A stretch of DNA of 64,000 nucleotides from Cunninghamella blakesleeana (Eukaryota > Mucoromycota > Mucoromycetes > Mucorales > Cunninghamellaceae): assembly GCA_017871115.1 (NCBI GenBank), contig JAFCIZ010000006.1, positions 1,674,001 to 1,738,000 of the forward strand, given 5' to 3'. This document shows positions 51,672-63,632 of this stretch, in pieces. The translations under genes and the position numbers were made by a program. The notes below the pieces were generated by a model. It ran no database searches and was not told the DNA's origin. It was given only the letters and a program-made list of their open reading frames with translations. How positions within the stretch are numbered: position 1 is the stretch's first letter; every line of letters starts with the position of its first letter.

Positions 51672-53474
51672 TAATAATAATAATAATGATAACACTACAA
51701 ATACTAGCATTAATAATAATAGGCATAGCAACCAATATAACAATAACATTAATAACAATAATAATACCACTATTGATTATCCGCATCCCTCTTTAACACG
51801 CTCATCATCTAATTTACGCAAATTATCTGAATCTCGATTACTATCATCAGCTACTACAATATCAAATAAACTTAGAAATACAGCACGTCCCCCTTTACCG
51901 ATAGCGTCATATAGTCGAGATAGTACTTCATCATATCAAAATTTTTCATCTTCATCTTCGTCTTCATCTACTTCTTCAACATCAATAACAAATACAGTAC
52001 CAAATGTGTCTTTGTCATCATCAGCCTTGTATCAACGGCGACAACAATTAACACGACATCAATATAAACAATTAATTGAGGAAAGTATTACAAAAGCATC
52101 ATCTACTGCCACCACTTCAACAAGTAATAATAACCATTTAGAGATGGTAGATCGTCATCGGGTTGTAGAAAGGCCATTTAAAAATCGACCAATACCACGT
52201 CAACATACAAAATACGATGAAGCAGCATTATATCATTATGATGAAGTAGGTGATAAGCGATATATTAATTGGCGCCGTCTATATAGAAATAGATATATCA
52301 TTGAAAAAAGATGGCGGAATGGTAAATATTGGATGCGTCCATTCCCACCTCCGAATAGTACTGGTCAATTAGATACTCATGTGGATTGGATTTATTGTTT
52401 ACAATTTGATCATCAAACATTGGTAAGCGGTAGTAGAGACCATACAATTAAAGTATGGAATATGGCTACTGGTGTATGTTTACATACTTTAATTGGCCAT
52501 CAAGCAAGTGTTTTATGTTTACAATATGATGATAGATATATTATTAGTGGTAGTAGTGATACAACTATGATCGTTTGGGATAAACAATCTGGTGAACGGT
52601 TAAAAACATTATCTGGCCATAGTGAAAGTGTGTTGAATCTGAAATTTAGTGGCAATAGATTGGTTAGTTCTTCTAAGGATCGGACGGTACGCATATGGGA
52701 TTTGGAATCTGGTACAACCACAATGACTTTAATTGGCCATAGAGCTGCTGTGAATGCTATTCAATTTAAAGATGATCTGGTGGTATCTGCTTCTGGTGAT
52801 AGAACAATAAGATTATGGAATGCGGTAAATGATGATATACAATATATCTTTTTTTATTGTTGTTATTAAAATAATAATAGCATTTATTTATTATCCATAA
52901 ATCGTTTATTTATTTATTTACATTTCATTACCCTTTTCTTTTATTCTTTTATTATCATTAATAATAATCAGGTTACTGGTAATTCTATTCGTACTTTTGA
53001 TTCACATAGTCGTGGTATTGCTTGTGTCGAATTTGACGGTAATCGTATTGTTAGTGGTTCTAGTGATCAAACCATTAAAATATGGAATATGGAAACGGGT
53101 GAATGTTTGCATACACTCCCTGGTCATACAGATCTTGTAAGAACTTTACAAATGGATAGACAATCAAATCGTATCGTTACTGGAAGTTATGATGGAAGTC
53201 TTCGTATTTGGGATATGGAAAAAGGTGCTAATTTACGTATATTAAATGAAGGAATTGAAGGACGGTAAGATCATTTATATTATATATATATATATATAAT
53301 GAAATTGAAAATAATAATAATTTGAAAACAAAAAATATTTGATATTCATTTTTTTTTTTTTTTAGTGTTCTTAACCTTCAATTTGATTTTTCGAAGATTG
53401 TTTGTTGTACCAACATGTCTAAAATATTTATTTATGATTTTGCTCGTGGAATTGACACACAATTTTTAGCTTGA
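49856..53474 (+). CDS. F-box/WD40 protein, SCF ubiquitin-ligase substrate receptor (Cdc4/Fbw7-like)
   Basis: Six exons: 49856-49922, 50043-50150, 50312-50406, 50503-52824, 52972-53264, 53366-53474; 997 residues, all phases closing. The F-box lies at residues about 91-140 (MLPYELVLHILSFVDAYTLV, then SKYWKKISDDPYIWQALF), preceded by a helix with LEVVERLCPLLHRDFF. A linker of more than 500 residues rich in Ser, Pro and Asn separates it from seven WD40 repeats (from about residue 715; for example TLVSGSRDHTIKVWNMATG, IVSGSSDQTIKIWNMETGEC), the last one degenerate. The F-box binds Skp1 and the propeller binds phosphorylated substrates. I cannot decide between Cdc4-, Pop- and Met30-type. The first short exon and its ATG are the least certain part. 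Confidence 0.88.
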
Positions 53475-53868
53475 ACAATTTTAATTTATTACGTGAATAG
53501 CCTCCACCCCCTATTATAATTGTATTACATATTAATGAATAAAATCTGTACTTATTTTTCTGGACTTATTTATCTTAATATGTATATTGAGAACAACAAC
53601 AAATATATATGGGTCATTATTTCATTTTAATAATAAAAAAAAAAAGATGATAAACTATTACTGGAAACTTTAGTCAAGCTTGGCCCTTTACTTTTTTTTA
53701 ATAGTTTTTCTCAGCCTTTTTTTGTTCTTCTTTTTAGCCAATTCATTTTTTTTTATATGTCTGAATATACTCTTTCAATAAACCAAAAATGAAAATATAA
53801 GAATATATATAAAACTATCTATTAAGTAGAAATAAATAAATAAAATAAAATAAAATAGGATCATAAAA
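53475..53868. other. convergent intergenic region
   Basis: About 390 AT-rich bases between the F-box gene and phosphomannose isomerase. Nothing seen. Confidence 0.4.
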
Positions 53869-54828
53869 TTAAACTGGGACACAATAGGCTCTATACAATA
53901 CTAAACCTTGGTCATCTGCATGAATATTTAAAGGTACATTAGCCCCAACAAAATAGACGTAACCTTTTTTAAGAGTATAGTTAGATTCAGTCTTTAAAGC
54001 TTCCCCAGTTAATTCTCCACTTCCATCTGTTACAATTAATATGCTTGGACCTTCAATAGGAGGATGTTTTTCATGTCCATTTTCTTTAAGATTAGTTAAA
54101 ACAACAGCAAATTCATCGATAGGAGGATTGTACAATAATGAACAAGTTCCGAAAGGTTCAGGTGTCATTTTTTGTGATTCTGCAGATCCATATCTGTAAG
54201 TTAACATATTCACTAATACATCTACATCTTTGAATTTTGGTGTTAATCCAGCACGAATTACGTTATCGCTTGTTGCCATACATTCCACGCAATCTATTTA
54301 TTGTTATTATTATTATTAAAAAAGTGAATATGATACACGTGTATTTCTTTTTATGGGAGAGGTGATTTTTTTTATCAACTTACCACCTGATAAATATGCA
54401 TGAGGTTCATTGGCACATAAAAACATAGCTTGGCCAGGCGTCATAATTACATAGTTTAATAATAAAGTAGAAAAGACACCTACATCACCACCAGGATATT
54501 GTTGATCCAAACGTAAAAGCAATTGGTCCACTTGATCCAAAGAAGTAGTAGGTAAAGAAGATAACCGAGTGATCAATTTATTTAATTGATGAGTAACATC
54601 TTGATCCTTACTTTTCATTAAAGAGGCAAAAAGAGATTTGAGAACCTTTTTATTTTTATCTTCAGTTGTGTTCCCATCACTAACTGTGCTACGAAAATCA
54701 TTGGCAATATCAACTCCGACCAATTCTGTCAATTCAGGATATTTATCAAGATGATCAACTATTTCATTTAATGGACGGAAACCACATAAGGCTTCAAAAG
54801 GCGTAAGAGCAAGGGCCATTTCAGGCTA

Positions 54829-54860
<32 letters not shown>

Positions 54861-55507
54861 AGGGAGAGACAATAATAAGAATGATAAAGATATATCTATA
54901 TATTAGCCCATTGTTATTCATTATTTTTGACCTGCTATATTACTTTCTTTCCCAGAAGTTTTATTAATTATTTATTAATATATTACCTTATGATTAGGAT
55001 CCTATTATTTAATAAAGTAAAAGAAAAAAATTACTAAATTTAGTTGATTTTTTATTTTTATTTAAAAAAATTTACCTATTTATTTATTTATTATATATAT
55101 ATATATAAAGTATTATTATTATTATTATTTACCTTGTAAATGTTAGGAAAAGATTCAAAAAGACGCGCTCCCAATTCTTTATCGGGATGAGCTTGAATAG
55201 ATAATGCTTTACCAATAGAAAGAATCTTAAAAAGAAAAGGTAAATCTCCATTATAATGATCATAAATAGCTTGTGTACTAAGAGATGGTTCGTTTTCAAT
55301 AAGGGTTTTTAAGGGAGTTTGACTATCCAAAATAAGAGATGGTGCATTAGGATGAGTTCCCATCCATAATTCAGCATAAGGTTTGGTAGAATCGATTTTA
55401 GTACCTGATTGGCTAGCAAACTGAGCTACTTTAGATTCGTTGCCTATTTTACCCCAATCATAGGTTTGAGTATTGCATTGTAAACGGAAAATAGCAGGCT
55501 GAGCCAT
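53869..55507 (-). CDS. PMI40: mannose-6-phosphate isomerase (type I)
   Basis: Four exons read downward: 55507-55133, a 15-base microexon 55001-54987, 54825-54384 and 54293-53869; 418 residues, close to the usual 420-440. The enzyme interconverts fructose 6-phosphate and mannose 6-phosphate, feeding GDP-mannose for glycans and cell wall. Zinc-site motifs are present: SIQAHPDKELG, DPNHKPEMALALTPFEALCG (its first five residues are the microexon) and CANEPHAYLSGDCVECMA, followed by SDNVIRAGLTPKF with the conserved Arg. Two introns flank the microexon; without it the PNHKPE motif is lost. The intron after the microexon holds a GAAA repeat. Confidence 0.95.
54829..54862. repeat. GAAA tetranucleotide repeat in intron
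   Basis: About eight AAAG/GAAA units directly inside the 3' splice site of the second isomerase intron (on the coding strand a pyrimidine-rich CTTT tract), so it probably serves as the polypyrimidine tract. Confidence 0.85.
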
Positions 55508-56108
55508 GATTTATATAAATGAAAGGTATATGTAGTAAATAAATAAATAAAAACTAAAAACGGGAAAGAGAGGGAAAAAAATACAACTTTTTTTTAGCCC
55601 GCCTTTTTAAATTTTTTTTTTTTTTTTTTTCGAACTACATAAAAATATATCTGGCATTATTATATTTTTACACGTATTATGATAATCCTCCTATATTAAA
55701 ATAATAATATTAAAATTATTTATTTATATTTAATGTCCTAATTTGTAAATAATAATAAAAAATAAGTAACGTTATTTATTTATAGTTATTTTGCAATATA
55801 CTATTATTTTATATTATTTTGTATTGTTTACTTTTTATAATGTTATTATATAGTAAAGATCAGACTAGGCGTTTTGAAATTATGGTCAACGCAAAAACAT
55901 CGGAGTTAAAAGTTGAAACTATTATTTTTTATTCCCCCCTCTTTTTTTTTTCGTCTTCTTTTTCTCTTACAAAAAAAAATATCATACATAAAACGTAATT
56001 CTGTTTTTTATTTTATTAAACTATTACTCTTTAAAAACAAATCATCTTTTTTATTAACTTAAAATACCCTTATTTTTTCTTATTAATATATATAGTATTT
56101 ATTAAAAA
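55508..56108. other. divergent promoter region
   Basis: Between phosphomannose isomerase (-) and V-ATPase subunit E (+). AGCCCGCC at 55596-55603 next to T and A/T runs lies about 90 bases upstream of the isomerase start. CT-rich tract at 55930-55970. No gene seen. Confidence 0.45.
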
Positions 56109-57331
56109 ATGACTACTGTTAGAGCTTTAAATGATGATGAAGTCTTCAATGAAATGAAGAAAATGGTAAAAGATTACAAGATAAAAACTTTTTTTTTTCT
56201 TTTATAAAAAAAATAAACATATATATTTATAACACCTTATTTACTTTATTATTGTCATTATTCTTATTTATTATTATCAATAGGTTGCTTTCATCAAGCA
56301 AGAAGCTCTTGAAAAGGCTCGTGAAATTAAAGTCAAGGTAATTTAAAAATATAGATAGAGACACGATAAAACAATTACTATAACAATAATAATAATAAGA
56401 ATAGTAAATAAAAATACTAATTATATATTATGCTATATATTTTATTTTTATTTTAAAAATAGGCTGATGAAGAATTCAATATTGAAAAAGTAAGTATACT
56501 TCGTTAATATATTAAAAAAAGGTGGTTTTGATATTAGTTATTTATTATTATTATTATTGTTTTAATATATATATATATATATGTATGTATACTTATAGGC
56601 CAAGATTGTTCGTCAAGAATCCCTTAATATTGAAGCCGTCTTTGAACGTAAAATTAAACAAGCTGAAGTACAAAAGAGAATGTAAGTGTTTTTTAAAAAA
56701 TAGATAAATTGAATATATCGTTATTTTCTATTTTTATTTTTGGCGTAATATCTTTTTGTTTTGTTCTGACCATAATTAATATTAATATATATTTTTTTGT
56801 TATTATTTATTTTTATTATCCTATTTCTAGTGCTCAATCCAATCATATCAATAAAGCACGTCTTCGTACTTTACAAGCACGCGAACAAGTTTTACAAGAG
56901 TTATTTGAAGAAGCTCAAAATCGTGTCAAGGAACTCGATCAAGATGAAGAAGCTTACTCTGAATTATTGAAAGACTTGATCCTTCAAGGTGTTTACACTC
57001 TTATGGATGCTGATACTGAAATCCGTGTTCGTGAAGTTGATGTTGAAAAGGCCCAATTTGCTATTGAAGTTGTCAAAGCTAAATATGAAGAAACTTTAAA
57101 ACAGGAATTGAATATTACAATCAGTGATAATTATTTACCTGCCTCAAGGTAAGTTATATATATAATAATAACGTGTAATAAAAATTTTATCTTACTAACC
57201 TATTTTATTACAATTATTTTTATTTTATAGTGCTGGTGGTGTTATCTTAAGTGGTTTACAAGGAAAGATTATAGTAGACAACACATTTGAAGCTCGTTTG
57301 GATATTGTTAAGGATGATGTAAGTTTAATAG

Positions 57332-57377
<46 letters not shown>

Positions 57378-57536
57378 TATCATAGAAATGGATCATCGTT
57401 TTTTTTTAAATGGTCATAACTTATTTATCGCAAAATAAATCCTTAATTGTGTTATATATTTATTTATTTATAGATGTTACCTCAACTTCGTGTCGTTCTC
57501 TTTGGTCATTCTCCTAACAGAAAATTCTTCAATTAA
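56109..57536 (+). CDS. VMA4: V-type proton ATPase subunit E
   Basis: Seven exons: 56109-56165, 56284-56337, 56463-56489, 56599-56681, 56831-57148, 57231-57318, 57474-57536; 229 residues, the usual length. The N-terminal half is one long helix (EVFNEMKKMVAFIKQEALEK, ADEEFNIEK, SLNIEAVFERKIKQAEVQKR) and the C-terminal half a mixed domain with LKDLILQGVYTLMDADTEIR, then GGVILSGLQGKIIVDNTFEA. Subunit E forms the peripheral stalk with subunit G and links V1 to Vo in vacuolar and endosomal proton pumps. The 5' exons are small (54, 27 and 83 bases). Confidence 0.95.
57336..57374. repeat. (TA)n microsatellite in intron
   Basis: About 19 TA units in the last intron of the V-ATPase subunit E gene. Confidence 0.9.
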
Positions 57537-58193
57537 TTAGAATATAAATTGAATGCTTTATATTTTTATAAATATATTGCTTATCAACAAACTCCTTTTT
57601 TTATTTTTATATGTTTTTTTTTTTATAACTTCATCTTTTTACAACCTTTTTATATATATATATATATATATATAAACTATGGCCTATCAATCATTTTCTT
57701 ATATGAACATCTATGTACGTAACGAATCAACGTGACATACCCAATGTTTTTATTTTTATTTTACAACAAACAAAAAGAAAAAATTAACTAAATAAAAATA
57801 AGGAAGGATTCTTTGATTCTTTTCTATTTTGTATTAAAACCGCTCATTTACACACTGACCCTTATCAGTTTTAATGTATACATACGTTTATATTCCTTTT
57901 TATTTACATTAGATAGGTTTTTTATCATTGAAATTATTCAACTTTTATATAAATGATCCAATTCAATATAGTAATTATAATAGTAATGATGATATTAAAA
58001 AAATAAAAATAATCATGTAAGTGTTATTATAGCATAGATGTAATGCATATTTTTTATATAAAGTGAATTTCTAAAACAGTCCAATGCTACATAAAAATAG
58101 GGTAACTTAAAATTAAAAGATGCGGAGTTTGGAGTTAAAGATATGAATAAAAATGTGCGCTATATTTTCTCTCTTTATTATTAATTTAGCAAA
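57537..58193. other. intergenic
   Basis: V-ATPase 3' flank with a TA tract near 57655-57674, then AT-rich DNA up to the eL20 pseudogene. The CT/TA-rich sequence just before 58194 may be the remnant of its promoter. Confidence 0.4.
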
Positions 58194-59125
58194 ATGGCTC
58201 AGGTGGGGTTTTTTTTAATTATTGAAGTTCTTTTATACTATTACTAATAATATGGTAAGTATATCGTTTAAAATAATTGGTATGAATTTAAAAAAATCGA
58301 TATTGTAAAAAAAAAAAAAAGGTTAATGGATTGGAATAACAAATTAATAGAGAAATAAAGTAAAAAAATTAAAGAGTAACTTTTGGATATTTATATTACA
58401 GACTCTTTCTTAACCCATATATATATAGTATTATTTACAAGTTTTAGCAGCTAATACATGTGTCTGCCTATTTTATCTTTATTATACTATAGTTCAGAGC
58501 AGGAACGTACCCTTAAGCTTTACCATATGAGGATTTTGCTCCCAATAATATTATTGCCAAGTCTCGTTTCTGGTATTTTTCGAAGAAAATTCGTTAGGCT
58601 ACGAAAGTTGACGGTGAGTTTGTTTCTGTCAATAAAGTACGTTTATTAATATAAAATTATATATATAGTGAAAACGTGAAGAAAAAAGTTAAATGAAAAT
58701 TATATTGATCATCGGTTTTATTTTGTATTGTTGTTTTTTTAAAAAAAAAGATCCAAGAAAAATAGCCAGAACAAGTTAAAAACTTTGATACTTGACTTTG
58801 CTACGACTCTTGTTATGGTTTTAACAATATATATAAGGGATATTATGATTTATCCCATATTCAAGGTATAGAAAATTGTTATTAGAATATTGCTGCTGGT
58901 CAATATGTTCGTTTTGGTTCAATTCAAATAATTCGAGTAAGTATTATTCTTTGAAAAGCATAGAGTAGGCATTAATTTTTGTGTAACTTATCTTTTTAAT
59001 TGTACTTTTTTAATTGTTAGGTATCTGAATCTACTATTCCTGATGTTCGACTTGAATATATTAAACAACTTGTTACTCCTAGACTTTCTTTTTCTGCTGC
59101 CTCATTGCATAAATTATATGGAAAA
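58194..59125 (+). pseudogene. ribosomal protein eL20 (L18a) pseudogene, introns retained
   Basis: Segments match eL20 in order. A likely first exon is ATG GCT CAG at 58194-58202. A second exon (about 58438-58636) reads SEQE..LKLYHMRI, then after a one-base deletion near 58536 APNNIIAKSRFWYF, KVDGEFVSVNK, with a TAG at 58595. The third exon 58751-58936 has PEQVKNF, YDLSHIQGIENCY and VRFGSIQIIR, with stops at 58763, 58793 and 58883. A fourth starts at 59021 (YIKQLVTPRLSF). Splice sites GTACGT, GTAAGT and AAG/TAG acceptors survive between exons 2-4, so this arose by DNA duplication, not retroposition. A frameshift plus four stops mean no functional product. The intact parent gene is not in the window. 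Confidence 0.88.
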
Positions 59126-59614
59126 GGAATATCGTACTCTATCAAGTCAGCTGTACTTGTATTTTTTCTATTTTTTTTACTAATTTTTATTAAACTACTT
59201 AACTAAAATATACTTTATCATTTAATTACTTTTAAAGTATATGTATATATATGCTGGGAGTATCATAATATAATAGATATATACAATATAATTTATAAAA
59301 AGAAGCTATTTAAAAAAAATGATCAATTTAAAAAAGAATTGAAACGGCGGAAATCAAATAAAAAAAATTAAAAATCACGTAATGACAACTAATTATTACG
59401 AAAAATAAAAAATAAAAAAACGTATGGTATCATCATTTAATAAATTTAATCATTGAATAATTTACTATGAGGCATATAAAATTATATATAATAGTAAGGA
59501 TTTGATTAATTTTTTTTAAAAAAACATTTCATTTTCTTTTTTCATTTTTCAATCTTTTTAAATATTCATCAATACCATCAGCATCATCAACTCATTTAAA
59601 AAATATTTAATAAA
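59126..59614. other. intergenic
   Basis: AT-rich DNA after the pseudogene. ACGGCGG near 59345 is a GC patch. A T-rich leader precedes the next start. No gene seen. Confidence 0.4.
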
Positions 59615-60392
59615 ATGGCATTAGATACTACAACTTATTCCCATGATAATACTAATGAATCATTAATAAATAAGCACCACCCAAATATTGATTTTGAACA
59701 AAGTATTTTAGCCAAAGATATAAAAGGGCGAACAATACGAAATAATACCGTTGGGCCCAAAGGGTGGTTGGGCGAAAATGCTCGAGAATTAGCATCTTAT
59801 ATCCAAGCTTTAAGACCTGTAGATCATTTATTATTAGATAGTTTACCAAAATTACATGCTATTACGGATGATTATGTTCATACTTCAATTGAAAAAGCAT
59901 TTAATTGGGATCAATTAGCTATTGATTTAAAAGAGGAAGTAGAAGGGGATTGGTTTATTGTTGCCTTTAGAAGTATAAGAAAAGCAACAGCAAATAATGG
60001 TTTATTATTTGAAGCTGATATGCAAGCTCAAGAAGAAGCAATACATAGTGGTGGTTTATTAAAGGTATTATTATATTTATTTTTATTTTTATTTTTACCA
60101 AAAAATAACATTTACTGATTATTTATTTTTTAAATTGGTTACGATTCTAATATTTATATAGTATTGGTATGGTGATTTAAATGAACATAGAGAATGTTTA
60201 GCAATGTGTATATGGATTAATCGAGATTATGCACTCAAAGCAACGCATAAACCATTGCATTTAAAGGCCGCAAAATTAGCTAGTGAAATGTATGATAGCT
60301 ATGTTTTAGAAAGATATAATTTAGTTAAAAAAAAAGGCGAAGTTACATTTACTATAACTCCATTACCATTTACTCATCCTCCTATTCATTAA
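59615..60392 (+). CDS. UPF0643-like fungal protein of unknown function
   Basis: Two exons, 59615-60064 and 60162-60392; 226 residues, phase 0 splice. The second exon starts with YWYGDLNEHRECLAMCIWIN, then LKAAKLASEMYDSYVLERYN and GEVTFTITPLP. This W-x-G-D-L ... LA-x-C-I-W ... A-x-x-x-Y-x-x-Y-x-x-E-R-Y pattern is, as I remember it, that of the fungal UPF0643 family, whose function is unknown. No signal peptide or membrane helix. The assignment is from memory of the family pattern, so moderate. Confidence 0.7.
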
Positions 60393-60596
60393 TAAAATAT
60401 AAATATAATAATATACTACAATAAAAAAGTGGTTGTAAAAAAATAAGAGATAAGCGGACTTTATTGTAAATTTCCTATGAAAAAAAAAAAATATAAACCC
60501 GGATTTGTATTTTATTACACCCTTTTTTACCCATTTTTTACCCATTTTTTTTTTTTTTTAGAAAAAAATCCTAATAGAGTTATTTTTTATTTTGAT

Positions 60597-63500
60597 ATGT
60601 CAAAATTCATAAGGAAGTGGCCAATCGCTTCGTTATTGCTATTAAGTACAACCGCAACAACTACTTCAGGATACATTGCTTATAATACTATATATACCAA
60701 AAAAAATCACTCCTATCAAACTAGGAATTATGTTTATCAACAATTACCTCTCCAATCTTTATTATCACCTATCAAAATGCTTTTTCCAATTGTTCATTTA
60801 GAACAAGATCTTACAAGAACTGAAAAGAAAGATAGCAATGTTATTGATAACAACAATAAGAATAGTAGTAGTAGTAATCAACTAACGGATATATTTGAAA
60901 CAGCAAAAGCCAATCTTTTTGATATCCAAGATCAGTTAACTAGATCTATCTTAGCAAAATTTCCACTTATAGATGATTTTCAAGATCTTTCTCCTACTGA
61001 GCTTCGTGAAAGAATGGCTACTTTATGGGAAACACTAACTCTTGATGACTGTATTGATTCTATTAAAGACGTTAATGATATAGATACAAATCCGGAACTA
61101 GGAATGGATGCTGTTGTAAGGTATTAATAATTTTATATATATTTTTGATTAGAAAATTATAATAATAAAAAATAATACTATAAAACGAATATATATATAT
61201 ATATATATATAAACATTTCACTTCGTTTTCTTTCATCATAGATATGGGTTAAATATATCAAAGGGTGAACAACTTTTTATTGAACACCGTAAAGAAAAGC
61301 AGCGATTGGCTTTTGCAAAGTTTATTGGCGTTGATCCTATGGAAGTGGAATTGGATGATATACCAGTTGTTGCCATTGCATCAAGGTAAAAAGAATAAAT
61401 AAATAAAAAGATAAAATAAATAAAAAGATCAAAAAGAACAGTCTTATGAATAAGGTATCCAGAATAAATATAACGACATTTATTTATTTATTTATTCTTG
61501 CATTTTTAAACAAGTGGAGGCGGTATGCGAGCTTTGCTTGGATTAACGGGTTATTTAAATGGAATGAAAAAAACTGGCATGTTAGATTGTGTTATGTATA
61601 TTGCTGGTAATGTTGATATTTATTTTATTTTACTTTATTTAAACATATATATAATATTTATTTACTTCGTATATACTGATATATAAATTTATTTATTTTA
61701 CCTTCAATTATTCATATATATTAGGCGTTTCTGGTTCAACATGGGCAATGTCATTATATTATAGCACTTTAGTAAAATGTGATCCTGAAGCTATGATCAA
61801 TTATTTAAAACCGCATGTCAGTACACACTTTGCCAATTTCAGCCGCGTTTTATCACTTGCTGCAGCATCACCTCAAAATACAAAATTACTTTTACAAGGC
61901 ATTGGCCAACGCTATCTTCAACATAGCACCGTTAATTTAGTAGATTTATTTGGAGCATTGATTGGAAGCGCTTTATTTACCATATCAAAAGAGATAGATG
62001 ACGACGAAGATGACAACGAAGAAAACAACAAGAACAAATCAGATGAAATAAAAAAAGAAAGAACCAAAAAGAAAGGGAAAAAAATGATAGAACTTCTATT
62101 AAACAAAAATGAAATGAAACTATCAAGTCAAAGGAATTATTTTGAAGATGGATCACAGCCTATGCCTATTTATTGTGTGGTTAGGGAAGATATCTCAGTT
62201 CAAGAACAAAAAAGTATAGAGGTAAACGAAGATTATAAGGAAGAAGCAACTAATGATGGAAACCAAGAAAAGCAATCTGATGAAGAAGAACCACATATGT
62301 ATCAATGGTTTGAATTTACTAGTTTTGAAATGGGTTCTGAAGATATCAATGGTATTATATATACATTTGGATGGAATTCAATAGTTATTCTATCAAAAAT
62401 ACCTATTGTTTTTATTCTTATTCTTATTAACTTATATTTCCTATTTTTTTTATATTATTTTTTTTTTAATAGCTTGGATTCCAATGTGGGCATTTGGTAG
62501 AAAATTTGAAAATGGTAAAAATACTGAACGATTACCAGAACAACGTATAGATAGTTTATTAGGGTAATACATATAATTTTATTTATAACTTTAAATGGTG
62601 AATATATAAAATCAATATAATTAAGTGTTTTTTTTACCTTTGCCCTTTTTTTATTCTATATCCCTATTCCCAAATAGTATGTTTGGATCAGCTTTTGCAG
62701 CGAGCGTAAAGCATTTCTATCAAGAAATTCGTCATTTTTTACCAACATCAATTATTGAACTTACAGATGAAACTATTGGACGCTATGAAAAAACATTATC
62801 CACTTTGCACCCTATCTCTCCAGCCATTTACCCAAATCCTTTTTATCATATACAAAACAAAAAAATAACACCAAAAGGCTCCTCCTTAACTGATTCTGAA
62901 AACATTCTTCTTATGGATGCAGGTATGGACAACAATATTCCATTTTACCCATTATTAAGAAAAGATCGCCAAGTGGATGTCATTTTGGCAATTGATCTAA
63001 GTGCAGATATACAAACAGCTCCACATTTTGATCGTGCAGAAGGATATGTGAAACGACGTCGTATTAGTGGTTGGCCCTTAAATATGGGATGGAAATGCAA
63101 CGATAAGGAAAAAGAAAAAGATAAAGTATCAGATACAATTAAAGACATGAATCAAAAAACAATGAAGAAAATTGAAAAAGAAGATAAAGAAAAATGTCAA
63201 GATGAAAGCATACCTATGGAAGAAAAGGATAATGATGATGATATCAGCGATAAAAGCAGTGAAGTAAAAGAAACTAGTCAAGGCAGAATAAAATATGCCT
63301 TGGGGCCTTGCACCGTCTTTGCTTCATCAGCTGTTACGAAATTTGATGATAACAATAGTGATCAGCTCATCACTTTGATTTACTTCCCTTTTATATGCAA
63401 TGAAAAGCATGATCCTGACTTTGACCCACAAACGGCTGAATATTGTAGTACTGCTAATTTTGTATATGATTCTGAACAAGTAGATCGTGTAACTAAACTA

Positions 63501-63632
63501 GCTGAAGTAAATATTACTCAAAATATTGATCAAATCCGCTCTGTACTTCATGGTGCTTGGCAAAGAAAAAAACAAAAAAGATTTCGTATTGAAGAAATAG
63601 ATAGAAGGGCAAATATGTTTTTATACCCTTAA
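60597..63632 (+). CDS. cytosolic phospholipase A2 / lysophospholipase family protein
   Basis: Six exons: 60597-61120, 61242-61385, 61515-61606, 61725-62351, 62473-62563, 62678-63632; 810 residues, all phases closing. The catalytic core of the cPLA2/PLB family is clear: oxyanion loop SGGGMRALLG (residues 223-232), nucleophile GVSGSTW (Ser256) and the Asp motif MDAGMDNNIPFYPLLR (Asp573). The enzyme should cleave acyl esters of phospholipids. The N-terminus has one hydrophobic segment (WPIASLLLLSTTATTTSGYI), suggesting a membrane anchor or organelle targeting rather than secretion. Two charged Lys/Glu/Asp-rich inserts (encoded near 62000-62300 and 63100-63280) interrupt the core. An in-frame upstream ATG at 60477 exists but lies in T-rich leader DNA, so 60597 was chosen. 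Confidence 0.88.

Noticed and set aside
51384..51770. 128-codon minus frame rich in Leu
   Set aside because: It is antisense to the poly-Asn/Ser linker of the F-box/WD40 gene and has no independent support.
58458..58649. 63-codon plus-strand frame that looks like a small membrane protein
   Set aside because: It is the wrong frame of the eL20 pseudogene after its one-base deletion; the other frame reads as eL20.
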